A stretch of DNA of 64,000 bases, taken from NCBI RefSeq assembly GCF_900188155.1, contig NZ_FZOG01000005.1:124001-188000 (forward strand), read 5' to 3'. Both the position numbers and the translations under genes were made by a program. Of the stretch, positions 16,945 to 25,518 are shown one piece after another (position 1 is the stretch's first letter; every line of letters starts with the position of its first letter). The notes below the pieces were generated by a model. That model searched no databases. It had not been told where the DNA came from and worked only from the letters and a program-made list of their open reading frames with translations. This DNA is from Pseudomonas segetis. GTDB taxonomy: Bacteria > Pseudomonadota > Gammaproteobacteria > Pseudomonadales > Pseudomonadaceae.

Positions 16945-17313
16945 ATGACTCAGACCACGCAAGAGCCACTGCGCGTTATGTTTTGCATTGGCATCACCCA
17001 GAATTTCTTTGATCTGCCAACCGGCCAGGGGCTTGAGGTGTGGAAAGGTTTCAGCGCGATGATGGGGTCTCTGGGCGCGATGCCTGGCATCAATGTGCTT
17101 GGCGCGCTGGATGATGACCGCTTGATGGTAGGTCCTTCAACCACCTCGCCCTGGACCGTTTACATCATGGCCGACGTTGATTGCCACCAGAGCGTGATTG
17201 ATGCCTGCAACCTGTTCCGCACTACGCCGGTTGGTGAATACAGCCTGTGGAAGTACGCCAAGGTCGAAGCGCGTATCGGTCGCCCGCTAACCATTCCTGA
17301 AGCGGCGCGCTAG
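16945..17313 (+). CDS. iacB: IacB, small protein of the indoleacetate operon
   Basis: A 122-residue soluble protein of unknown mechanism that accompanies iacA in indoleacetate clusters. I see no catalytic motif; the pattern of short strands and MPGINVLGALDDDRLMVG suggests an alpha-beta dimeric ferredoxin-like barrel. AAGGA lies 7 nt before the ATG at 16945, which decides the start over the TTG two codons upstream. It lies 44 bp after iacA and 3 bp before iacI. Confidence 0.82.
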   Translation: MTQTTQEPLRVMFCIGITQNFFDLPTGQGLEVWKGFSAMMGSLGAMPGINVLGALDDDRLMVGPSTTSPWTVYIMADVDCHQSVIDACNLFRTTPVGEYSLWKYAKVEARIGRPLTIPEAAR

Positions 17314-17316
17314 GCG

Positions 17317-17811
17317 ATGGACAGTGCAATCCAGGCTCTGCAACAGCGCGTGGCCGTACTTGAGGCACACAATGATATTCGCAGCCTGTTGGCGCGCTAT
17401 ATGGATTTGTGCGACGTGCCCCATGCTCCAACCCAGGTGGCTGACCTGGCAGCACTTTTCACCCCGGATGCGATTTGGGAAGGCGTTGGCACTGATGCCG
17501 AGCAGACCTTTGGTCGTCGGCAAGGACGGCAGGCCGTGGCCGAATTTGTGGCCAGCTACCTGCCGCCGGCGCAGCACTTTTCACTCAACCTGCATTTGCT
17601 CACCAGCGAGTTGTTGCAGGTTGATGAGCAGGCCGCTAGCGCAACCGGGCAATGGATCATGCAGCAGATTTCAAGTTACGCCGAGGGCGGCAGTGAACTG
17701 ATAAGCGCACGTTTGAATATCGAGTTCAGCCGCGTCGAGGGGCAATGGCAGATCGCGCATTTCCGAACCTGTCGACTGTTCCATTCGCCTCTTGGGGAGA
17801 GCCGCCGATGA
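17317..17811 (+). CDS. iacI: IacI, SnoaL-like (NTF2-fold) protein
   Basis: A 164-residue protein with the NTF2/SnoaL pattern: an N-terminal helix (IRSLLARYMDLCD), LAALFTPDAIWEGVG and later antiparallel strands. Such folds act as small-molecule isomerases or hydrolases; the exact step in indoleacetate breakdown is not evident from sequence. Its stop overlaps the iacH start (ATGA). Confidence 0.8.
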   Translation: MDSAIQALQQRVAVLEAHNDIRSLLARYMDLCDVPHAPTQVADLAALFTPDAIWEGVGTDAEQTFGRRQGRQAVAEFVASYLPPAQHFSLNLHLLTSELLQVDEQAASATGQWIMQQISSYAEGGSELISARLNIEFSRVEGQWQIAHFRTCRLFHSPLGESRR

Positions 17812-18950
17812 ATGCATTCGTCAATACCATAAAGGTTGGCCAAGGCGGGCTGCGGGTTGCGATCAAGGATTCCATCGATATCGCAGGTCAACCTACCCGG
17901 GCCGGTAGCCGCGCGCTGGAAAATGTCACGCCGGCGACCAGGCATGCAGCGGTGGTTGAGGCAATCCTGGCAGCCGGCTGGCATATCGTCGGTAAAACCA
18001 ATATGCACGAGCTGGCTTTTGGCGTAACCGGAATCAATAGCTGGACAGGCACAGCGCTTAACCCGCAGGCGCCTTCGAGAGTGCCTGGTGGCTCGTCCAG
18101 TGGCTCTGCAGCAGCTGTTGGCGCTGGCTTGGTCGATGTTGCCCTGGGCACGGATACCGGCGGCTCGGTACGCGTGCCGGCAGCTTGTTGCGGAGTCTTT
18201 GGCCTCAAGCCGACATTTGCCAGGGTCAGCCGTGAAGGGGTCTATCCGGCACTGACCACACTCGATTGCGTGGGGCCGTTTGCCGCCAACATGGCGAATA
18301 TCATCGCCACCATGGAGGTCATTTGTCCCGGTTTTGTTGCCGAGCAAGTGACCACCCAGGGCATACGTGTGGGGTGGCTTGATGTCGCTTGCGATGCGCT
18401 GATCAAAACCACGCTCGAAGCTGCGCTGGACACCGTTGGCTGGCAGCGCAGGACCTTGGCGGTCGAGCATTTCAACGATGCGTTCAAGGCCGGTCTTGCG
18501 GTCATCAATCAGGAAACCTGGGCCGCTTTCGGTCACTTGACGGGTAACGGCCTGCTTGGCGCCGATGTTGAAGCGCGCCTGCTCAATGCCAGCAAGACCA
18601 CTGAGGCCGAGGTCGCTGAGGCCGAAGCTGTGCGTGAAAAATTCAGCCGGGCCATCGATTCGGCCTTGCACTCGGCAGATGTGCTGGTGCTGCCAAGCAT
18701 GCCATGCCTGCCGCCATTGCTGAGCGAGGCGGGCAGCAGCGAGACGGTGGCCAGCATGACTGCACTGGCCAGGCCATTCAACTTGAGCGGCCATCCGGCG
18801 CTATCGGTTCCGGTGAAACTGGCCGATGGCAGCCTTAGCGTTGGCCTGCAGATCGTCGGTCGCAAAGGTGCCGACGCCCAGGTCTGCGCCTTTGGTGCGC
18901 AGCTTGAGCGCGCCTTGAATACCCAGCCTGACAATAAAAACCTTGTATGA
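17808..18950 (+). CDS. iacH: IacH, amidase-signature hydrolase
   Basis: A 380-residue member of the GatA/amidase-signature family. The Ser-cisSer-Lys triad is visible as Lys in VAIKDS (near residue 23), Ser in PGGSSSGSAAAV and the nucleophile in TDTGGSVRVPAA. It is shorter than typical amidases (450-500). In the iac pathway it probably cleaves an amide made by opening of the indole ring, but the substrate is inferred. The ATG overlaps the iacI stop; a longer reading from 17745 lies inside iacI. Confidence 0.85.
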   Translation: MNAFVNTIKVGQGGLRVAIKDSIDIAGQPTRAGSRALENVTPATRHAAVVEAILAAGWHIVGKTNMHELAFGVTGINSWTGTALNPQAPSRVPGGSSSGSAAAVGAGLVDVALGTDTGGSVRVPAACCGVFGLKPTFARVSREGVYPALTTLDCVGPFAANMANIIATMEVICPGFVAEQVTTQGIRVGWLDVACDALIKTTLEAALDTVGWQRRTLAVEHFNDAFKAGLAVINQETWAAFGHLTGNGLLGADVEARLLNASKTTEAEVAEAEAVREKFSRAIDSALHSADVLVLPSMPCLPPLLSEAGSSETVASMTALARPFNLSGHPALSVPVKLADGSLSVGLQIVGRKGADAQVCAFGAQLERALNTQPDNKNLV

Positions 18951-18960
18951 GGACAACCCC

Positions 18961-20247
18961 ATGAGTAGCCACGAACTCGGGCTGATTGCCAAGAGCCCAA
19001 GCCTGGACCAGCTGGTACAGGATGATCGCGTTGATGTTTCGCTGTATCACGACCCGCAATTGTATGAGCAGGAGCTGGAGAAGATTTTTTACCGCACCTG
19101 GGTTTGGGTCGGCCATGAAAGCGAAGTGCGTAATCCCGGTGATTTCCGTACGACCACCATCGGCCGTCGCCCGGTCATTGTGGTGCGCGACAAGAAGGGC
19201 GCCATCAATGTCCTGGAAAACCGCTGCCGACACCGTGGCGCAACCGTCTGTGAAAAGCACAAAGGCAATGCCACAGGTTTCACATGCCCTTACCACAGTT
19301 GGTCGTACGCACTGGATGGCAAGCTGCGCGCACTGCCTTATCCGGATGGTTATGAAGACATTCTCGACAAGAGCGAATTGCCGCTCAACAGCTTGCGTGT
19401 CGACAGCTACGCCGGAATGATTTTTGCGAGCTTCAATGATGAGGTCGAGCCACTGACGGACTTCCTCGGTGGCGCCAAGCACTGGATGGACCTGTTTATG
19501 AAGCAGGGCGCTGGTTATCCGATCAAGACCCAAGGCGAGCACAAGTTCACCTTCAACGGTAACTGGAAAATCCAGCTGGAAAACACCACCGACGGCTATC
19601 ACTTCCCGATCGTGCATAAATCGTTCATGTCGTCGGTGGATGAAGAAACCTCGGAAATGCTCTCGTTCATGACCGACCCGCAGGCCGTGACCCACGCGCT
19701 GGGCAATGGCCACAGTGTAATGGTGATGGTGCCTGAGCATGTCGACCTGGAGTTTGATGACGGCAGCGAGCAATTGCAGGAACGTTTTGCCCACGTTACC
19801 GAGGAGCTGTCGAAAACCATGGAGCCAGCCCAGGTGCGCCGCATCGTGCGATCGCTGCACGGCGCAGGTTTCAACCTGAACCTGTTCCCCAACGTGGCCA
19901 TGTCGATGTCGTTCTTTCGGGTGCTCAACCCGCTGTCGGTCAAGCAAACCGAAATTCGTCACGTGGCACTGGGCATGGACGGCGGCCCGGAAATTGCCAA
20001 CCGTGAGCGCCTGCGTATTCACGAACACTTCCAGGGGCCATTCGGTTTCGGCAGCCCCGATGATGCCGAAGCCTGGGAGCGCGTCCAGCGGGGCGCTGAA
20101 GCTGGCCCTCAGGTGCCGATTCTGGTCAACCGTGGCCTTAATCGCGAAGTACTGGCAGACAACGGCGACAAGGTTTCGCATGCCACCGATGAGACCGGTA
20201 TGCGCGAAGCCTATGCCATGTGGAAAAGGATGATGAGCAATGACTGA
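18961..20247 (+). CDS. iacC: IacC, Rieske non-haem iron oxygenase large subunit
   Basis: A 428-residue ring-hydroxylating oxygenase alpha subunit. The Rieske [2Fe-2S] ligands are in CRHRG (near residue 88) and CPYHSW (near residue 108). The catalytic domain has the iron-binding region NTTDGYHFPIVHKS. With IacD and the reductase IacF it forms the dioxygenase that acts on oxidised indoleacetate intermediates on the way to catechol. It is followed by iacD with an 8 bp overlap. Confidence 0.92.
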   Translation: MSSHELGLIAKSPSLDQLVQDDRVDVSLYHDPQLYEQELEKIFYRTWVWVGHESEVRNPGDFRTTTIGRRPVIVVRDKKGAINVLENRCRHRGATVCEKHKGNATGFTCPYHSWSYALDGKLRALPYPDGYEDILDKSELPLNSLRVDSYAGMIFASFNDEVEPLTDFLGGAKHWMDLFMKQGAGYPIKTQGEHKFTFNGNWKIQLENTTDGYHFPIVHKSFMSSVDEETSEMLSFMTDPQAVTHALGNGHSVMVMVPEHVDLEFDDGSEQLQERFAHVTEELSKTMEPAQVRRIVRSLHGAGFNLNLFPNVAMSMSFFRVLNPLSVKQTEIRHVALGMDGGPEIANRERLRIHEHFQGPFGFGSPDDAEAWERVQRGAEAGPQVPILVNRGLNREVLADNGDKVSHATDETGMREAYAMWKRMMSND

Positions 20248-20740
20248 ACACAACACCCTTGCAGCTCTGAACGCGCCGCTGGCCAAGGCCATTGAATTTA
20301 TCTGGCACGAAGCTGCGCTGCTCGACAATAAAGACTATGCCGCCTGGGCCCAACTGTGGAGCGAGGACGGGGTTTATGTCATTCCGATCGACCCGGACAC
20401 CCGCGACTTTGCCAGCAGCCTCAATTACGTATACGACGATGCGCGCATGCGGGCCTTGCGTATAGAGCGCCTGAGCGCTGGGCATTCGCCTTCGGCGGTA
20501 GACGCGGCCCGCACCTTGCGCACGGTGTCGCGTTTCAACCTGCTCGAGAGCAGTGGTGATGTGGTTGAGGTGACCTCGGCGCAGTTGCTCTTTGCCTACA
20601 AGCGCGGCGTGCATACACCAATGGCGGCCGAACTGACCCACCGTATCCGCTTCGGCCAGGGCGGGCCCAGGCTTGAGCAGAAAGTGGTACGCCTGATCAA
20701 TTCCACTGACAGCTTGAGTGCACTGGGCTTTTTGCTCTGA
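20240..20740 (+). CDS. iacD: IacD, ring-hydroxylating dioxygenase small subunit
   Basis: A 166-residue beta subunit of the SnoaL-like dioxygenase small-subunit family, with the typical start FIWHEAALLDNKDYAAWAQLW and a five-stranded sheet. It has a structural role in the alpha3-beta3 oxygenase with IacC, whose gene it overlaps by 8 bp. Confidence 0.92.
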   Translation: MTEHNTLAALNAPLAKAIEFIWHEAALLDNKDYAAWAQLWSEDGVYVIPIDPDTRDFASSLNYVYDDARMRALRIERLSAGHSPSAVDAARTLRTVSRFNLLESSGDVVEVTSAQLLFAYKRGVHTPMAAELTHRIRFGQGGPRLEQKVVRLINSTDSLSALGFLL

Positions 20741-20750
20741 GGACAATCGA

Positions 20751-21491
20751 ATGAACCGAGTAGCGTTGATTACCGGTGCGGCTCGCGGCTTGGGAGCAAG
20801 CATCGCCCAGCGTATGCATGGGGCAGGGTATCGGGTGGCATTGGCAGATGTGCAGCTCGAAGCGGTACAGGCCCTGGCTGACCAGCTTGATCCATCCGGT
20901 GAGCGTGCGCTTGCCGTGCAGTTGGATGTGCGCCAGAAAGGCGACTTTCAGAAAGCCTGCGTTTTACTGGCCGAACGCTGGGGTGGTACCGATGTGTTGG
21001 TCAACAATGCTGGCAAGTCCAAGGTTGCCGCGCTGATGGATATTACCGTGCAGGAATTTGATGAGTCGATGGCCATCAATCTGCGCGGCACCTTTGTCGG
21101 TTGCCAGGTCTTTGGCCAGCATTTTGCCGATCGGGGGTTCGGTCGCATCATCAACATTGCCTCCCTAGCCGGACAAAACGGCGGAGCCGCCACCGGGGCT
21201 CACTACGCCGCGGCCAAGGGCGGTGTGGCGACGCTGACCAAGGTGTTTGCCCGCGAGTTGGCAAGCAAGGGCGTGACGGTTAACAGCATCTCCCCGGGGC
21301 CGCTGGACTTGCCGGTGGTGTATGAAATCGTGGCGCCGGAACGCATCGAGCAAATGAAGCAGATGATCCCCGTGGGCGCCCTGGGTTCGGCCGATTATAT
21401 CGCCGATACCGTGTTGCTTCTGGCGGCGGACAATGCCAGCTCGGTGACCGGGGCTTGTTGGGACATCAACGGCGGCTTGTTCATGCGCTAG
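20751..21491 (+). CDS. iacE: IacE, short-chain dehydrogenase/reductase
   Basis: A 246-residue classical SDR: TGAARGLGA nucleotide motif (residues 9-17), NNAG (near 88), and YAAAKGG carrying the catalytic Tyr-Lys pair, ending in the usual ITGACWDINGG-type segment. It is thought to act on hydroxylated indoleacetate intermediates. ATG 20751 is 10 bp after iacD; a longer frame from 20718 overlaps iacD and is not needed. Confidence 0.88.
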   Translation: MNRVALITGAARGLGASIAQRMHGAGYRVALADVQLEAVQALADQLDPSGERALAVQLDVRQKGDFQKACVLLAERWGGTDVLVNNAGKSKVAALMDITVQEFDESMAINLRGTFVGCQVFGQHFADRGFGRIINIASLAGQNGGAATGAHYAAAKGGVATLTKVFARELASKGVTVNSISPGPLDLPVVYEIVAPERIEQMKQMIPVGALGSADYIADTVLLLAADNASSVTGACWDINGGLFMR

Positions 21492-21513
21492 GGCGCCTGG
21501 ACAGTCGCCACTT

Positions 21514-21547
21514 GCGCAGGGCGGGTCGCGCCCTGCGCGCAGTTTTT
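21514..21547 (+). terminator. Intrinsic terminator or attenuator between iacE and iacF
   Basis: GCGCAGGGCG (21514-21523) pairs perfectly with CGCCCTGCGC (21529-21538) around a 5 nt loop, and TTTTT follows after four bases. The hairpin stands inside the operon, 22 bp after the iacE stop and 15 bp before iacF, so it should lower expression of the reductase relative to the oxygenase. Confidence 0.65.
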
Positions 21548-21561
21548 CGGTGGGTGATGCG

Positions 21562-22515
21562 ATGATGAAAGTCAGAATAGAAAAAATTGCCGAGGAAGCA
21601 CGGGATATACGCTCATTGCGGCTGGTGCGAGTCGACGGGCAACCCTTTGACGCCTACGAGCCGGGTGCGCATGTCGACATTACCGGGCCCACTGGCGTGA
21701 CCCGCCAATACTCGCTGTGCAGCCCTCCCGATGACGGTTCGGCCTACCTGGTTGCGGTCAAGCGCGAGGTGCAATCGCGCGGCGGTTCTCAGGCACTGCA
21801 TGATTTGGTGGAAGAGGGCGCCGAGCTGGAAATCGGGATGCCACGTTGTTTGTTCAGGCTCGACGCTGGTGCCCCTTCGCATGTATTGGTAGCGGCTGGT
21901 ATCGGCGTTACGCCCATGCTGAGCATGGCTTATCGACTGCAAGCCACTGGCCAGCCCTACCGCCTGCATTACTTTGCCCGTGGCCCGGAGTTCGCGGCAT
22001 TTGCCAGCTTGTTGCAGAAACCACCCTTTGCCGATCATGTCGAGTTTCATTTTGGTGTGGAGCCGCAAGCCCTGGAAGCTTCGCTCAGCGCCTGCCTGCA
22101 ACAGGCAGATGACCAGGCCCATGTGTACACCTGCGGCCCGGCACCCTTTATGAGCAAAGTGGTCGAGGTTGCCTTGCGCACGCGCAGTGAGGAGGCCATT
22201 CATCTCGAGCACTTCCAGGCTGATCCGGCGGTGCTTGGCGCTGCCACTGGGGGCTTCGAGGTCGAACTTGCAAGCTCCGGCGTGGTGTTGCAGGTGCCGC
22301 AGGACAGCTCACTGGTTGATGTGTTGCAGGCTCACGGATGTGATATCGACACCGAATGCCGCGAGGGGATCTGCGGTACCTGCATTATCGACGTACTGGA
22401 AGGAGAGCCCGAGCACAGGGACAATTGCTTGTCGAGCAAGGAGAAGGCTTCCAACAAGCAGATTTGCGCCTGCGTCTCGCGGGCCAAAAGTTCGCGGCTG
22501 GTACTTGATCTCTAG
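21562..22515 (+). CDS. iacF: IacF, ferredoxin reductase of the indoleacetate dioxygenase
   Basis: A 317-residue phthalate-dioxygenase-reductase-like protein. It has an FMN/FAD domain (RQYSLCSPP), an NAD domain (VAAGIGVTPMLSM and YTCGPAPFM) and a C-terminal plant-type [2Fe-2S] domain with CREGICGTC plus the distal Cys in DNCLS. It passes electrons from NADH to IacC. GTG at 21550 is an alternative start, but the ATG at 21562 matches family N-termini better. Confidence 0.9.
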   Translation: MMKVRIEKIAEEARDIRSLRLVRVDGQPFDAYEPGAHVDITGPTGVTRQYSLCSPPDDGSAYLVAVKREVQSRGGSQALHDLVEEGAELEIGMPRCLFRLDAGAPSHVLVAAGIGVTPMLSMAYRLQATGQPYRLHYFARGPEFAAFASLLQKPPFADHVEFHFGVEPQALEASLSACLQQADDQAHVYTCGPAPFMSKVVEVALRTRSEEAIHLEHFQADPAVLGAATGGFEVELASSGVVLQVPQDSSLVDVLQAHGCDIDTECREGICGTCIIDVLEGEPEHRDNCLSSKEKASNKQICACVSRAKSSRLVLDL

Positions 22516-22579
22516 ACTTCGGTCGTTCTGGCGTCAGTGACTCGGGCGGGGTGGGCGCATGCTCATCCCGCCCTGCACG

Positions 22580-23224
22580 TCAGTCGGCCAGCACCTGCTC
22601 GCTATTGAGGCTCAATACTTCTCTGACCAGCATCGCAATGCTGCCGACTTCCATCTTGTCCTTGATCTTGGTGCGGTGAACATCCACCGTCTTGACGCTG
22701 ATATTAAGTTCGCGGGCGATCACTTTGCTGGCCTTGCCGTCGATCACCATCATCAGCACTTCCCGTTCGCGGTCAGTCAATAGTGCCAGTTTGTCTTTGA
22801 GCTGCTGGCGTTGCTGTTGCTGAGCGTGGCTGTGCACTGCCGATTTCAGGGCATTCTGGATGCGGTCGAGCATCTGCTGCGGGTTGTAGGGCTTCTCGAC
22901 AAAATCGATGGCTCCGTTCTGCATGGCCTTGACCGTCATTGGAATGTCGCCATGGGCGGAGACAAAAATAGTCGGCATCTGAATGTTGCGCGCGTTGAGC
23001 ATTTCTTGCAGCTGGAAGCCACTCGTCTCGGGCATTCGTACATCCAGTACCAGGCAGGCGGGTAACGAGGCATCGTAGTGCCGCAGGAACTCGTCGGCCC
23101 CGGCATAGCATTGCGAGGCGATGCTCACCGACTCCAGCAACCAGGCCAGCGACGTACGCAGGGCCTGGTCATCGTCAACGATGTACACAATGGGTTTGGT
23201 TTTGTCTGTTTGCAAGGCTTGCAT
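22580..23224 (-). CDS. FixJ/NarL-type response regulator, probable partner of the iac sensor kinase
   Basis: A 214-residue regulator. The receiver domain has an acidic pocket (VDDD), phosphoacceptor Asp61 in LVLDVRMPE, and Lys in VEKPYNP. The C-terminal LuxR-type helix-turn-helix includes LTDREREVL and ELNISVKTVDVHR. A longer frame from 23365 is not supported; MQALQTD at 23224 gives the usual length. It is inserted on the opposite strand between iacF and iacG, 7 kb from the only orphan kinase in the region. Confidence 0.88.
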   Translation of the reverse strand: MQALQTDKTKPIVYIVDDDQALRTSLAWLLESVSIASQCYAGADEFLRHYDASLPACLVLDVRMPETSGFQLQEMLNARNIQMPTIFVSAHGDIPMTVKAMQNGAIDFVEKPYNPQQMLDRIQNALKSAVHSHAQQQQRQQLKDKLALLTDREREVLMMVIDGKASKVIARELNISVKTVDVHRTKIKDKMEVGSIAMLVREVLSLNSEQVLAD

Positions 23225-23333
23225 ATTGTTGTTCTCGTACGGCGGCCGTCTATCAGGTCTTGATTGTTGAGCATCATGTGCATGCGGCGTTCCCTGCAGC
23301 TTACTCACTGCTGGCCGCCGTGACGATAAAGAA

Positions 23334-23353
23334 ACTACGTAGTCGACTAGCGG
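23334..23353. promoter_or_regulatory. Palindrome ACTACGTAGT and CTAGCGG in the response regulator-iacG intergenic region
   Basis: ACTACGTAGT at 23334-23343 is a perfect palindrome, followed by GACTAGCGG. It lies in the 282 bp shared by the divergent response regulator and iacG-catBCA genes and so could be the regulator's own site and the start of a second catabolic transcript. No other signal stands out in the interval. Confidence 0.3.
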
Positions 23354-23506
23354 AAAGCCCTCCACGGGATGGGGACCGTCTGGATATACCCGGCGTTTGC
23401 CGCCCCCTAATCTGTGTTCATCAAGTCACCGGCTGTTGCTCCTGGTGAGCCGGCGTTAGCGCTGGCGATACAGGCGGGCAGCCCACTCTAATAAAAGGGC
23501 GACAGC

Positions 23507-24028
23507 ATGAGCACTCTCGAGCAGACCCAGATCGACTTTCGCAATGCCATGGCGCAACTGCCGGCGGCAGTCAACATCATCACCAGTAACGGGCCTGCTG
23601 GCCGCTGCGGGATAACGGCCAGCGCGGTGTGCTCGGTCACCGATTCACCTCCCACCGTATTGGTCTGCATTAATCGCAATAGCGCCATGCATGACGTATT
23701 CCAGGGCAACGGCAAGCTGTGCATCAACGTTCTGTGCAGTGACCAGGAAGACCTTGCCAAGCACTTTGCCGGCATGACCCAGGTGTCGATGGAGGAGCGT
23801 TTCAGCTGGGATATCTGGAATGCCGGGCACCACGACCTGCCGGTATTGCGCAGTGCGCTGGTCAGCCTGGAAGGGCGCATCAGCGACTGTAAATCGGTGG
23901 GCTCGCATTCGGTGCTGTTTGTCGAGCTGGATAAAGTCTCGACCCGCGATGAAGGCGCCAGCCTGGTCTATTTCAACCGTCTGTTCCACCGCGTTGAACG
24001 TAACGCTGCCGCGGCGTGCGCCGGTTAA
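23507..24028 (+). CDS. iacG: IacG, flavin reductase component
   Basis: A 173-residue member of the FMN-binding flavin reductase family (HpaC/HsaB-like). Motifs are GITASAVCSVTDSPPTVLVCINR near residues 37-59 and NVLCSDQEDLAKHFAG. It supplies reduced flavin to IacA. It is separated from iacF by the opposite-strand response regulator and instead leads the iacG-catB-catC-catA unit, 20 bp before catB. Confidence 0.88.
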   Translation: MSTLEQTQIDFRNAMAQLPAAVNIITSNGPAGRCGITASAVCSVTDSPPTVLVCINRNSAMHDVFQGNGKLCINVLCSDQEDLAKHFAGMTQVSMEERFSWDIWNAGHHDLPVLRSALVSLEGRISDCKSVGSHSVLFVELDKVSTRDEGASLVYFNRLFHRVERNAAAACAG

Positions 24029-24048
24029 ATCTTGTTTAGGGATTGCCC

Positions 24049-25170
24049 ATGAATCAGCCTGTAATCGAGCGTGTCAGCGCCACTATCGTCGATCTGCCAA
24101 CCATTCGCCCGCATCAACTGGCCATGCATACCATGCGCAAGCAAACGCTGGTGATCATCCGCATTCGCTGCAGCGACGGTATCGAAGGGATCGGCGAATC
24201 CACCACCATTGGTGGCCTTGCCTATGGCAATGAAAGCCCGGAAAGCATCAAGTGCAACATCGATGCGCATTTCAGCGCGTTACTGCTGGGACAGGACGCA
24301 GGCAATATCAATGCGGCCATGTTGCGCCTGGACAAGCACATCACTGGCAATACCTTTGCCAAGTCCGGTATCGAGTCAGCGTTGCTCGACGCCCAAGGCA
24401 AGCGTCTTGGCCTTCCTGTCAGCGAGCTGCTCGGTGGTCGGGTGCGCGACAGCCTCGAGGTTGCATGGACGCTGGCCAGCGGCGATACGGCGCGGGATAT
24501 CGCCGAAGCCGAGCAAATGCTCGACCAGCGTCGCCATCGGTTGTTCAAGCTGAAGATCGGGGCCAACCCCGTGGCGCAGGACCTGGCCCATGTGGTTGCT
24601 ATCAAAAAGGCTTTGGGCGAGCGCGCCAGCGTGCGCGTCGATGTTAACCAATACTGGCCCGAATCTGTTGCGCTGCATGCATGCCAGGTACTGGGAGAAA
24701 ACGGCGTCGACCTGATCGAGCAGCCTATTTCACGGATCAATCGCAGTGGTCAGATCCGCCTCAACCAACGCAGCCCGGCGGCGATCATGGCCGATGAATC
24801 AATTGAAAGTGTCGAGGATGCCTTCAGCCTTGCCGCTGACGGTGCCGCCAGCGTTTTTGCCTTGAAAATTGCCAAGAACGGTGGCCCTCGTGCGGTATTG
24901 CGCACCGCTCAGATTGCTCAGGCCGCAGGTATCTCGCTGTATGGCGGCACCATGCTTGAAGGCGCCATTGGCACGCTGGCCTCGGCACATGCCTTCGTCA
25001 CTTTGAAAGAGTTGACCTGGCACACCGAACTGTTTGGCCCGTTACTGCTCACCGAGGAAATCGTCACCGAGGCGCCGCAATACCGTGATTTCGCGCTGCA
25101 CGTACCGCGCAGTCCAGGCCTTGGATTAACCCTTGATGAAGATCGCCTGGCGTTCTTCAGTCGCCATTGA
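24049..25170 (+). CDS. catB: Muconate cycloisomerase CatB
   Basis: A 373-residue enolase-superfamily enzyme that converts cis,cis-muconate to muconolactone. The catalytic Lys pair region is FKLKIG (near residue 167), and metal ligands lie in DVNQYW, IEQP and ADES. GGGA precedes the ATG at 24049. The order is catB-C-A, common in Pseudomonas. Having it directly behind iacG links catechol removal to indoleacetate breakdown. Confidence 0.95.
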   Translation: MNQPVIERVSATIVDLPTIRPHQLAMHTMRKQTLVIIRIRCSDGIEGIGESTTIGGLAYGNESPESIKCNIDAHFSALLLGQDAGNINAAMLRLDKHITGNTFAKSGIESALLDAQGKRLGLPVSELLGGRVRDSLEVAWTLASGDTARDIAEAEQMLDQRRHRLFKLKIGANPVAQDLAHVVAIKKALGERASVRVDVNQYWPESVALHACQVLGENGVDLIEQPISRINRSGQIRLNQRSPAAIMADESIESVEDAFSLAADGAASVFALKIAKNGGPRAVLRTAQIAQAAGISLYGGTMLEGAIGTLASAHAFVTLKELTWHTELFGPLLLTEEIVTEAPQYRDFALHVPRSPGLGLTLDEDRLAFFSRH

Positions 25171-25187
25171 TCGAAGGAGATATGCCT

Positions 25188-25478
25188 ATGTTGTTCCACG
25201 TAAAAATGACCGTGAAGCTGCCCCGGGACATGGACCCGGAACAAGCCAGCCAGCTCAAGGCAGATGAAAAGGCCCTGGCCCAGCGCCTGCAACACAGTGG
25301 TGTTTGGCGGCATTTATGGCGTATCGCCGGTCACTATGCCAACTACAGCGTATTTGATCTGCCGAGTATCGAGGCCCTGCATGACACGCTGATGCAATTG
25401 CCTCTGTTTCCCTACATGGATATCGAGGTGAACGGCCTGTGCCGTCATCCTTCATCGATCCATGACGACGACCGTTGA
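25188..25478 (+). CDS. catC: Muconolactone delta-isomerase CatC
   Basis: A 96-residue enzyme that moves the double bond of muconolactone to give 3-oxoadipate enol-lactone. The whole chain matches the family: MLFHVKMTVKLP at the start, WRHLWRIAGHYANYSVF, and LFPYMDIEVNGLCRHPSSI at the end. AAGGAG lies 8 nt before ATG 25188, but only 2 nt before ATG 25182, so the second start is correct. Confidence 0.96.
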   Translation: MLFHVKMTVKLPRDMDPEQASQLKADEKALAQRLQHSGVWRHLWRIAGHYANYSVFDLPSIEALHDTLMQLPLFPYMDIEVNGLCRHPSSIHDDDR

Positions 25479-25491
25479 TAGACCTTCCTGT

Positions 25492-25502
25492 AACAATAAT
25501 AA
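25492..25502 (+). promoter_or_regulatory. Hfq/Crc-type motif before catA
   Basis: AACAATAATAA directly precedes the TAGAGG ribosome region of catA and matches AANAANAA. It supports catabolite repression of catechol cleavage; the function is inferred. Confidence 0.4.
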
Positions 25503-25518
25503 GTAGAGGTAGCTGAGC

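Noticed and set aside
18835..20328. 497-codon minus-strand open frame over iacC
   Set aside because: It lies antisense to a complete Rieske oxygenase gene, has no family resemblance and no ribosome site; it is open because of the high GC third-position bias of the true gene.
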